From an uncultured Lachnospiraceae bacterium (lineage in GTDB: Bacteria; Bacillota; Clostridia; Lachnospirales; Lachnospiraceae), in the NCBI GenBank assembly GCA_946533525.1, contig CAMNBW010000139.1, positions 1 to 5,150 of the forward strand: DNA of 5,150 nt, in the 5' to 3' direction. The notes under the pieces were generated by a model. It saw nothing but the letters and a program-made list of their open reading frames with translations, was not told the DNA's origin and did no database searches. This document shows, one piece after another, positions 1 to 5,150 of the stretch. Made by a program: the position numbers and the translations under genes. How positions within the stretch are numbered: the stretch's first letter is position 1; each line of letters begins with the position of its first letter.

Positions 1-9
1 ATAAATTTA

Positions 10-393
10 TTAAACAGTAATTTCTATCTGATTTCCTTCAAAAGCAATAACGCAGCTTTCGTAATATCCATCCCCTGTAATTCTGGGGCCACTAATGACT
101 TCGTATCCATCACGCTTTAATTGTTCAGTAATAGAATCGACCTTTTCTTTACTTCCTACACTAAAAGCAATATGAGAATATCCAGTTCTGAAAAGAACTT
201 TGTCCTGATCTGATATATCAGGTCTGTTCATTAATTCAATTCTTGGGCCTTTTTCAAAAGAAATAAAATATGATTTAAACCCTGTACTGAAATTGTAATA
301 ACCATCATTTGAACGGCCATCAAAATACTTAATAAAGAATTCTTTGGCAGATTCTAAATCCATTACATAAATTGATACATGTTCAATATACAT
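10..393 (-). CDS. VOC-fold (glyoxalase/bleomycin-resistance superfamily) protein
   Basis: A complete 127-aa single-domain vicinal-oxygen-chelate protein made of two beta-alpha-beta-beta-beta modules. Four candidate metal ligands are present, one per expected strand: His5 (in IEHVSIYV), Glu53 (in RIELMNRP), His74 (in YSHIAFSVG) and Glu124 (in NQIEITV). This His/Glu/His/Glu pattern and spacing resemble glyoxalase I (E. coli GloA H5, E56, H74, E122). The GDGYYES segment at 107-113 is characteristic of a short Bacillota family often annotated as lactoylglutathione lyase-like; as I recall, B. subtilis YwbC/GlxA belongs to it. Methylglyoxal detoxification as a thiol hemithioacetal is therefore plausible but unproven. 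Fosfomycin or bleomycin resistance is less likely, since I see no specific signature for either. The ATG is supported by an AAAAGGAA site, and His5 lies too close to the start for a later start to work. The gene ends 9 nt before the window edge, and any terminator would lie outside. Confidence 0.9.
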   Translation of the reverse strand: MYIEHVSIYVMDLESAKEFFIKYFDGRSNDGYYNFSTGFKSYFISFEKGPRIELMNRPDISDQDKVLFRTGYSHIAFSVGSKEKVDSITEQLKRDGYEVISGPRITGDGYYESCVIAFEGNQIEITV

Positions 394-400
394 ATAATAT

Positions 401-408
401 TTCCTTTT
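401..408 (-). promoter_or_regulatory. Ribosome binding site of the VOC gene
   Basis: The minus strand reads AAAAGGAA, ending 7 nt before the ATG at 393, an adequate Shine-Dalgarno site in an A-rich leader. It supports the chosen start. Confidence 0.7.
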
Positions 409-438
409 AAATTGGTTTTTTATTTCCGTTATCTTTTT

Positions 439-454
439 ACAGAAGTGTTTCTGC
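439..454 (-). repeat. Short inverted repeat in the HD-VOC gap
   Basis: The minus strand has CAGAA-acac-TTCTG (440-453), a 5-bp stem with a 4-nt loop, extendable by one G-U pair to 439-454. It lies between the HD stop and the VOC ribosome site. It is followed by an A-rich rather than T-rich run, so it does not look like an intrinsic terminator. It could be a weak RNA hairpin, a protein site or chance. Confidence 0.25.
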
Positions 455-473
455 TAGACATACTTAGACTTAT

Positions 474-1037
474 TTAACTTTCTGCTTCAATTTTATTCAA
501 AGTGTCTTCTAAAATAGCCTCTCTCAACTCAGTAAGCCAGGATGAAAACGCTATCGTGTCAAAAGCATAAGTTTTATTCAGTTCAAATTCATTTTCAGAC
601 CAGGTATCAAGGGGAGATTCGTTATGCTGAATCAATGCCTCAAGCTTATCCAATGATTTATATAGCTTAGCCTCCTTTGTTTCCTGCGCATTCATTTCTT
701 TATACAAAGCAGTTAAATCCATGGATATTTCTTTCGGCAATGATTTAACCCACTGATTCAGAAAAGAATCTTCAACCTCTCTATCAGAATCCGTCTTTAT
801 GAAGGTAGGTATATCGCCTGTGAAACACTCGCCAAGATCATGAATCAGGCACATATCAATTACTTTATTCATGTCTAAATCTTTGAATTCATGCCTTAAC
901 AAAAATGCCATAAGAGAAATACGCCAACTATGTTCAGCCACACTTTCCGTCCTGCGTTTTGTTGTCGTACAATGTCTTGGCGTATCTTTAAGTTTTTCTG
1001 CTACATGTAATATTTCCAAGAACTCCCTGGCATCCAT
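474..1037 (-). CDS. HD-domain phosphohydrolase, YfbR/HDDC2-like (HD_3 family)
   Basis: A 187-aa soluble protein of the HD superfamily, closest in layout to the HD_3 group that includes E. coli 5'-deoxynucleotidase YfbR and eukaryotic HDDC2. Metal-ligand candidates appear in the expected order: His36 (in SVAEHSWR), His66-Asp67 (in LIHDLGE), and Asp130 (in KSLDKLEALIQ). Arg21, Glu70 and Asp75 (in GDIP) match positions near the YfbR active site. The GECFTGDIP stretch (69-77) is typical of the family. By homology it would hydrolyse the 5'-phosphate of a (deoxy)nucleoside monophosphate using a divalent metal, but many relatives are uncharacterised, so the substrate is inference. No signal peptide or membrane segment is seen. 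The ATG has the best ribosome binding site in the window (GGAGGA). It starts 57 nt after rsmG, so it may share the transcript, but no functional link to RNA modification is evident. No symbol is given because the family is heterogeneous. Confidence 0.9.
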   Translation of the reverse strand: MDAREFLEILHVAEKLKDTPRHCTTTKRRTESVAEHSWRISLMAFLLRHEFKDLDMNKVIDMCLIHDLGECFTGDIPTFIKTDSDREVEDSFLNQWVKSLPKEISMDLTALYKEMNAQETKEAKLYKSLDKLEALIQHNESPLDTWSENEFELNKTYAFDTIAFSSWLTELREAILEDTLNKIEAES

Positions 1038-1041
1038 AATA

Positions 1042-1047
1042 TCCTCC
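1042..1047 (-). promoter_or_regulatory. Strong ribosome binding site of the HD-hydrolase gene
   Basis: The minus strand reads GGAGGA, a near-perfect anti-16S match, with GGAGG 5 nt before the ATG at 1037. It is the strongest such site in the window. It makes the start choice secure and suggests translation independent of coupling to rsmG, which ends 57 nt upstream. I see no clear -35/-10 pair or terminator in that 57-nt gap. Confidence 0.85.
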
Positions 1048-1094
1048 GATAAATTCTGTCTATTAAATAAACTGCGGTTTGCTGTACTTATTTT

Positions 1095-1805
1095 TTATAA
1101 GGGTCTTCTTGTGGGTTCGCCGGCTTTGCGGGGATATTTCTTTGGAGTAGTATTAGATTTTTTTATAAAAAAGAAATTGCGTTTAATATCGCTGTTGGGA
1201 AGTATAATAGTTTTTTCAGAATCGACAATTCCTCCCATAAGCTGAATAGCTCTGGCTGCTGTCTTTACTTCTTCACTGGAATTTTCAGATTTATAGGCTA
1301 CAAATATACCATTGACCCTGACCAGTCCCAGAGCAAGCTCGGATAGGGAGGACATATTGCTGACTGCCCGGGAAAAAACATAATCATATTTTTCTCTGTG
1401 TTCTTCCATATGTCCTATATCCTCAGCCCTGCCATGAAGTGTTTCTACATTATTTATTCCCAGTTCCGCAGCAACTTCGGAAATAAAATTGAGCTTTTTA
1501 TTAACAGAGTCGATCAACAGAAAATTAACCTCTGGATGAAAAACCGCAAGAGGAATACCCGGAAAGCCTCCACCTGTACCGAGATCAGCAGCTCTCATGC
1601 CCGGAGTAAAGGAAATAAAATTAAGTATCGCAAGGCTGTCAGCAAAATGTTTAATAACAAATTCCTCCGGCTCAGTAATGGCTGTGAGATTCATAACCTT
1701 ATTCTTTTCAACGGTAAGCTCATAAAATCTCTCAAGCTTAGAAAGCTTTTCCTCATCATATTCAATTGAAAGCTTATTAAGTGAATCCTCTAAAAGCTTC
1801 TTCAT
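1095..1805 (-). CDS. rsmG: 16S rRNA (guanine(527)-N(7))-methyltransferase RsmG
   Basis: RsmG (GidB) uses S-adenosylmethionine to make m7G527 (E. coli numbering) in the 530 loop of 16S rRNA; in several bacteria its loss gives low-level streptomycin resistance. The 236 aa fit the Bacillota form. The helical N-terminus (to about residue 35) leads into the family motif MNLTAI (38-43) and KHFADS (52-57). The Rossmann SAM site DLGTGGGFPGIPLA is at 74-87. IDSVNKK (98-104) is the usual post-beta2 segment, GRAED is at 125-129, and FSRAVS (144-149) is the catalytic-side motif. The C-terminus, with TPKKYPRKAG (220-229), is the conserved RNA-contacting tail, so the gene is not truncated. The YKSEN stretch (171-175) has Ser where many homologues have Gly after the Lys, a mild variation. 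The start is fixed by an in-frame TGA two codons upstream and a GGAAAGG site 7 nt away. It lies 49 nt after mnmG, as usual in Bacillota. Confidence 0.97.
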   Translation of the reverse strand: MKKLLEDSLNKLSIEYDEEKLSKLERFYELTVEKNKVMNLTAITEPEEFVIKHFADSLAILNFISFTPGMRAADLGTGGGFPGIPLAVFHPEVNFLLIDSVNKKLNFISEVAAELGINNVETLHGRAEDIGHMEEHREKYDYVFSRAVSNMSSLSELALGLVRVNGIFVAYKSENSSEEVKTAARAIQLMGGIVDSEKTIILPNSDIKRNFFFIKKSNTTPKKYPRKAGEPTRRPL

Positions 1806-1854
1806 CTGTCAACCTTTCCAACCGCAACTGCTCAATACCAATATTCCCGGACAT
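1777..1854 (-). other. 25-codon ORF abutting the mnmG stop and overlapping the rsmG start
   Basis: Immediately after the mnmG TAA, in the same frame, comes an ATG (TAAATG). It opens 25 codons, beginning MSGNIGIEQL, and ends in TAA at 1777-1779 inside the first codons of rsmG. Its span covers the rsmG ribosome site and start. It has no ribosome site of its own except the terminating mnmG ribosome. It could be a reinitiation leader affecting rsmG translation, or simply a chance reading frame; I favour chance. I do not recognise the peptide. Confidence 0.15.
1813..1819 (-). promoter_or_regulatory. Ribosome binding site of rsmG
   Basis: The minus strand reads GGAAAGG, ending 7 nt before the rsmG ATG. 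Together with an in-frame TGA two codons upstream of the ATG, this fixes the start at 1805. No convincing sigma-70 promoter is seen in the 49-nt gap, so rsmG probably depends on the upstream transcript. Confidence 0.75.
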
Positions 1855-3747
1855 TTATCTCCTGCTTTCCAGATAAACTAAGAGAACCGAAATATCCGCT
1901 GGAGAAACTCCCTGTATCCTGGAGGCCTGCCCTACAGACTCCGGTTTAAAATCATTTAATTTCTGTCTGGCCTCTATCCTTATACCTGAGATTTGCTCAT
2001 AATCAATATCCATGGGAAGCCTTTTATTCTCCATCTTCTTAAAGGCTTCCACCTGTCTTTGCTCTCTTTCAATATAGCCCTTATACTTGATCTCTATATT
2101 TATCTGCTCCCTTATATCCTCCGGAAGCTCAGGTCTGTCTGTGTCCAGCTCCTTGATCTTTTCATACGAAAGCTCCGGCCTCCTTATTAATTCTTCCAGT
2201 GAAGCTCCGGTTGAAAGAGGCGTACTTCCCATAGCTGTCAAAATATCTGAAATTTCTTTGGAAGCACCGACCTTTATTTTTTTAAGCCTGTCTATTTCGG
2301 AAGCGACAGACTTTACCTTATATCTAAGGTTCTCCATCTCTTCTTCCGAGATCAACCCGGCCTTATAGCCTTTTTCCCTGAGTCTGATGTCAGCGTTGTC
2401 CTGTCTTAAAAGCAGTCGGTACTCCGCCCGGGAGGTCATCATTCTGTAAGGCTCAAAGGATTCCTTCGTGACAAGGTCATCTATCAAAACTCCTATATAT
2501 CCTTCGGAACGGTCAACGGTTATCGGATCTTTTCCGAAAATATACATGGCCGCATTTATACCGGCAATCAATCCCTGAGCCGCTGCTTCTTCATAGCCGG
2601 AGCTACCGTTAAATTGTCCCGCGGAAAACAGGCCTTCTATATTCTTAAACTCCAAAGTAGGCTTTAACAGCTTACCCTTGATACAGTCATACTCAATCGC
2701 ATAGGCATTTCTGACAATATGCGCATTTTCAAGACCGGGTACGGAACGGTACATTTCAATCTGTACATCCTCCGGCATGGAAGAACTCATCCCATCCACA
2801 TACCACTCGTTGGTCTTAAGCCCCTGGGGCTCAAGAAAAACCTGATGCCTTTCCTTATCGGAAAACTTTACGACCTTATCTTCAATGGAGGGACAATATC
2901 TCGGTCCCGTCCCCTCGATGACTCCGGTATACATAGGGGACCTGTCCAGATTGGCCCGGATAATATCATGGGTTCTTTGATTGGTATATGTCAGATAGCA
3001 TGGAAGCTGTTCTTTCTGAACCTCCTCCCTTTTTGTGGAAAAGGAAAAAGGAACTATATTTTCATCCCCGTACTGGGGCTCCATTTTCTCAAAGTCTATA
3101 GTAGAGGCATCGATTCTCGCAGGAGTTCCCGTCTTAAATCTTATAAGCTCTATGCCTGCCTTTTTTAAGGAATCGGAAAGATAATTGGCGCTCTGCTGAC
3201 CGTTGGGTCCGGTATATTTTATCGCCTCACCGCAAAGACAACGGGCCTTAAGATAAACGCCGGTACAGATCAAGACTGCTTTAGTCAGATAAGCTATACC
3301 GGTAAATATCTTAACTCCTACCGCTTTTCCATTTTCAATTAAAACATCGGTCACTTCAGCCTGCTTTACGGTAAGATTTTCCTGCGCCTCCAGGGTCTGT
3401 CTCATAAGAGAGGAATATTCGGCCTTATCAGCCTGGGCGCGGAGGGAATGAACTGCGGGACCTTTGGAGGAATTCAGCATTTTCGACTGAATAAAGGTCT
3501 TATCAATGCACTTTCCCATCTCTCCGCCCATTGCATCGATTTCCCGTACTAAGTGTCCCTTGGAGCTTCCGCCCACATGGGGATTGCAGGGCATAAACGC
3601 TATGGCATCTACGCTGACCGTAAACACAATGGTTTTTAAGCCAAGCCTCGCACAGGCCAAAGCCGCTTCGCATCCCGCATGTCCCGCGCCTATAACCGCA
3701 ACGTCATAATCTTTAATAACAAATCTGTAATCAGTCGAATCCTTCAC
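1855..3747 (-). CDS. mnmG: tRNA uridine-5-carboxymethylaminomethyl(34) synthesis enzyme MnmG (GTG start)
   Basis: MnmG (GidA) is the FAD- and NADH-binding subunit of the MnmE-MnmG tRNA U34 modification complex and carries out the redox steps. The 630 aa match the usual ~630. Visible landmarks are the dinucleotide-binding GAGHAG at 20-25, the signature around CNPHVGG and KGHLVREID (54-71), FKTGTPAR at 204-211, RYCPSIEDK with Cys285, and the second FAD-contact region AGQFNGSSGYEEAAAQG at 376-392. The C-terminal helical domain is complete, including YIEREQRQ and the SRIQGVSPADI segment near the end. Cys54 and Cys285 correspond to the two conserved cysteines (C47 and C277 in E. coli). The start is GTG: no ATG, GTG or TTG lies between it and the FAD motif, and the in-frame mnmE stop lies two codons upstream. 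The N-terminus is thus a few residues longer than in many homologues. It follows mnmE by 6 nt in the same frame, so co-transcription and probable translational coupling are inferred. Confidence 0.98.
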   Translation of the reverse strand: MKDSTDYRFVIKDYDVAVIGAGHAGCEAALACARLGLKTIVFTVSVDAIAFMPCNPHVGGSSKGHLVREIDAMGGEMGKCIDKTFIQSKMLNSSKGPAVHSLRAQADKAEYSSLMRQTLEAQENLTVKQAEVTDVLIENGKAVGVKIFTGIAYLTKAVLICTGVYLKARCLCGEAIKYTGPNGQQSANYLSDSLKKAGIELIRFKTGTPARIDASTIDFEKMEPQYGDENIVPFSFSTKREEVQKEQLPCYLTYTNQRTHDIIRANLDRSPMYTGVIEGTGPRYCPSIEDKVVKFSDKERHQVFLEPQGLKTNEWYVDGMSSSMPEDVQIEMYRSVPGLENAHIVRNAYAIEYDCIKGKLLKPTLEFKNIEGLFSAGQFNGSSGYEEAAAQGLIAGINAAMYIFGKDPITVDRSEGYIGVLIDDLVTKESFEPYRMMTSRAEYRLLLRQDNADIRLREKGYKAGLISEEEMENLRYKVKSVASEIDRLKKIKVGASKEISDILTAMGSTPLSTGASLEELIRRPELSYEKIKELDTDRPELPEDIREQINIEIKYKGYIEREQRQVEAFKKMENKRLPMDIDYEQISGIRIEARQKLNDFKPESVGQASRIQGVSPADISVLLVYLESRR

Positions 3748-3763
3748 CTTATCTTATTTTCCC
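3745..3763 (-). promoter_or_regulatory. mnmE stop / mnmG GTG start junction
   Basis: On the minus strand the mnmE stop TAA (3754-3756) is followed by two codons (GAT AAG) and then the mnmG GTG (3745-3747), all in one frame. The only G-rich candidate ribosome site, GGGA at 3760-3763, ends 12 nt before GTG, beyond the usual 5-9 nt. Closer in there is only the weak purine run AAGATAAG. Ribosomes finishing mnmE therefore probably supply mnmG initiation by coupling. That is inference from layout. Confidence 0.6.
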
Positions 3764-5127
3764 ATGCAAAAATCTCTGAATATTGTCTCTGCGAGGTCGT
3801 CCTCTATCTCTTCTCCGATAATCTCACCCAGCTTACCGTAGGCCTCCATGAGATCCGAAGTCAGGAATTCCTCGCTCATACTGTTATCTATACTTTCAAT
3901 AACCAGTAAAAGAGCTTCCTTTGCTTTCTTTAAAAGCTCCGCCTGTCTTGCACTGGTTATATATATTTCGTCGTTAAAATTAAGCTCGCCATCAAAAAAA
4001 AGTTTGGAGACTTCTTTAAAAAGTTCTTCTATTCCCTCACCCGTTTTGACCGAAGTTCTGATAATATTAAAATCTCTGAATTCCGTTTCATCGATATTAG
4101 TATCGAGATCTGTCTTATTTAAAACAACTATGGCCTTCCTGTTTTCACACAAAGACAAAATTTCTCTGTCTTCGTCGGTAATATTCTCAGAAGAATCAAA
4201 AACAGCAAAGATAACATCGGACCTTTCAATAGCATCCTTTGCCCTATCGATTCCTATGATCTCCACCTTATCCTCGGTATCACGAATTCCGGCGGTGTCA
4301 GTAAGCTTTAAGGTAAGACCCTCATAATTTATCATAGTCTCAATAGTATCCCGGGTAGTTCCGGGAACATTCGTAACTATGGCCTTTTCTTCTCCTGTCA
4401 TGGCATTAAATACAGAAGATTTTCCAACATTGGGTCTTCCTATGATGCAGCAGTCGATGCCTTCATTCAAAAGCTTTCCAGTGTCAAAGCTTTTTATAAG
4501 GCCCTCAATTTCGGAAATAATATCTTCTGTCTTACTCTTAAGCTTATCAGAAAATCCGTCAAGCTCATAGTGCTCAGGATCATCGATGGCAGATTCTATA
4601 TAAGCACATTCGTGAATTATTCTGTTTCTAAGCTCGACTATTTTATTTTTCACGGACCCCTTGAGATTCTTAACAGAATTATTTCTCGCAAATTCATTTT
4701 TGGAAGAAATGAGATCCATAACCGCCTGAGCCTCGGAAAGATCGATCCTTCCGTTTAAAAAGGCTCTCTCGGTAAATTCTCCGGGCTCGGCCGCTCTGAT
4801 ACCGGTGCTTAAAACCACATCGAGAACCCTTTTTAAAACAAAGGGTCCACCGTGACAATTTATCTCAACAGTATCCTCGGTGGTATAGCTTTTAGGTGCC
4901 TTCATTAAAACAAGCAGCACTTCATCAATAATAATATCCCTGTCACAGATATATCCATAGTGAACACTATGGCTTTCCATTGAAGCCAGATCCTTTGCCT
5001 GCCCCGAAGCGCCTTTAAATATTGTACTTATTTTACTGAAAGCATCCCTTCCGCTGACCCGGACAATTCCTATCCCGGAGGGGGATAAACCGGTGGCGAT
5101 AGCTGCTATCGTATCTTCCTGTTTCAT
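3754..5127 (-). CDS. mnmE: tRNA uridine-5-carboxymethylaminomethyl(34) synthesis GTPase MnmE
   Basis: MnmE (TrmE/ThdF) is the GTPase partner of MnmG. With methylene-tetrahydrofolate, FAD, NADH and glycine or ammonium, the complex adds cmnm5/nm5 to U34 of tRNAs reading two-fold-degenerate codons, in the cytosol. The 457-aa length is normal for the family. Residues 1-118 look like the folate-binding N-terminal domain. A helical domain follows, with the Ras-like G domain inserted: G1 GRPNVGKS at 230-237, G2 GTTRDT at 256-261, G3 DTAG at 277-280, G4 NKTD at 337-340 and a G5-like TSVKTGEG at 358-365. The protein ends in FCMGK (453-457), with the family's catalytically important near-terminal Cys at 454; many homologues have CIGK. 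All key motifs are intact. The ATG start has a GAGG site 5 nt upstream and gives the standard N-terminus (DTIAAIAT near residue 5). It is the first complete gene of the run, and mnmG starts 6 nt after its stop. Identification is firm. Confidence 0.98.
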   Translation of the reverse strand: MKQEDTIAAIATGLSPSGIGIVRVSGRDAFSKISTIFKGASGQAKDLASMESHSVHYGYICDRDIIIDEVLLVLMKAPKSYTTEDTVEINCHGGPFVLKRVLDVVLSTGIRAAEPGEFTERAFLNGRIDLSEAQAVMDLISSKNEFARNNSVKNLKGSVKNKIVELRNRIIHECAYIESAIDDPEHYELDGFSDKLKSKTEDIISEIEGLIKSFDTGKLLNEGIDCCIIGRPNVGKSSVFNAMTGEEKAIVTNVPGTTRDTIETMINYEGLTLKLTDTAGIRDTEDKVEIIGIDRAKDAIERSDVIFAVFDSSENITDEDREILSLCENRKAIVVLNKTDLDTNIDETEFRDFNIIRTSVKTGEGIEELFKEVSKLFFDGELNFNDEIYITSARQAELLKKAKEALLLVIESIDNSMSEEFLTSDLMEAYGKLGEIIGEEIEDDLAETIFRDFCMGK

Positions 5128-5131
5128 TAGT

Positions 5132-5137
5132 TCCTCT
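5132..5137 (-). promoter_or_regulatory. Ribosome binding site of mnmE
   Basis: The minus strand reads AGAGGA just before the mnmE ATG, with the GAGG core 5 nt from the start. The site overlaps one arm of a small AT-rich inverted repeat (5135-5148). Two TAA triplets on the minus strand (5143-5145 and 5137-5139) could be the stop of an upstream gene, jag being the usual neighbour, but only 23 nt are visible and this cannot be decided. Confidence 0.75.
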
Positions 5138-5150
5138 TAAAATTAAGATA

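Noticed and set aside
1065..1085. Possible hairpin AAAC-cgca-GTTT after rsmG as terminator
   Set aside because: Only a 4-bp stem, without a GC-rich core or a T run on the minus strand.
871..1245. Plus-strand 124-codon open frame across the rsmG-HD gap
   Set aside because: Most of it lies antisense to two well-identified genes. The protein shows no recognisable family and I see no ribosome site worth trusting.
1734..1799. Four AAGCTT palindromes within 66 bases
   Set aside because: All lie in the rsmG 5' coding region. At least three read in frame as Lys-Leu in the KLLEDS..NKLS..EKLSKLE stretch, so amino-acid and codon choice explains them.
1806..1854. Possible sigma-54-like element (TGG ... 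TTGC) upstream of rsmG
   Set aside because: The GG-to-GC spacing is 12 nt rather than the required 10, and no activator context is seen.
2719..3168. Plus-strand 149-codon open frame inside mnmG
   Set aside because: Wholly antisense to the conserved core of mnmG, with low-complexity basic and hydrophobic sequence and no domain: a shadow frame.
3848..4327. Plus-strand 159-codon Ser/Leu-rich open frame inside mnmE
   Set aside because: Antisense shadow of the G domain. The Ser/Leu/Ile richness is what the complement of Lys/Glu/Asp-rich coding gives.
4469..4494. Repeated AAAGCTTT in mnmE
   Set aside because: Falls in coding sequence for the KSFDTGKLL segment. The repeat is short and explained by codons.
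1..5150. CRISPR array, tRNA/rRNA gene, riboswitch, insertion sequence or defence island
   Set aside because: No regularly spaced repeats, cloverleaf, terminal inverted repeats, transposase or defence domains are visible, and almost all bases are in five recognisable genes.

Overview
The window is a tightly packed run of five genes, all transcribed leftward (minus strand). In transcription order they are mnmE, mnmG, rsmG, a small HD-domain phosphohydrolase and a small VOC/glyoxalase-fold protein. No rRNA, tRNA, CRISPR array, insertion sequence, phage gene or convincing intrinsic terminator is visible. The longest non-coding stretch is 80 bases.

The mnmE-mnmG-rsmG order is the classic Bacillota arrangement near the chromosomal origin, usually downstream of rpmH-rnpA-yidC-jag. 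The moderately low GC, purine-rich Shine-Dalgarno sites and protein wording (for example the IDDPEHYELDG stretch of MnmE and the TGVYLKARC stretch of MnmG) suggest an anaerobic Clostridia-type bacterium, most likely Lachnospiraceae. This assignment is recollection of family sequences, not a database match.

Layout from the right edge: 5128-5150 holds the mnmE ribosome binding site and possibly the tail of an upstream gene. mnmE (3754-5127) and mnmG (1855-3747) are separated by 6 nt and lie in the same reading frame. A 49-nt gap leads to rsmG (1095-1805), a 57-nt gap to the HD gene (474-1037), and an 80-nt gap to the VOC gene (10-393), which ends 9 nt from the left edge.

MnmE and MnmG form the complex that installs carboxymethylaminomethyl (or aminomethyl) groups on wobble uridine 34 of certain tRNAs. 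RsmG methylates G527 (E. coli numbering) of 16S rRNA. The first three genes are therefore a translation-fidelity RNA-modification module. The last two are accessory metabolic genes of uncertain substrate, probably nucleotide and small-molecule housekeeping. They are lower in GC than mnmG and occupy the place where many Bacillota carry noc or parA/parB.

I see no evidence of a new defence, mobile or biosynthetic system. The most interesting signal is the mnmE/mnmG junction: one TAA plus two codons, same frame, a GTG start and no good ribosome binding site of its own. This points to translational coupling and makes a readthrough fusion formally possible.
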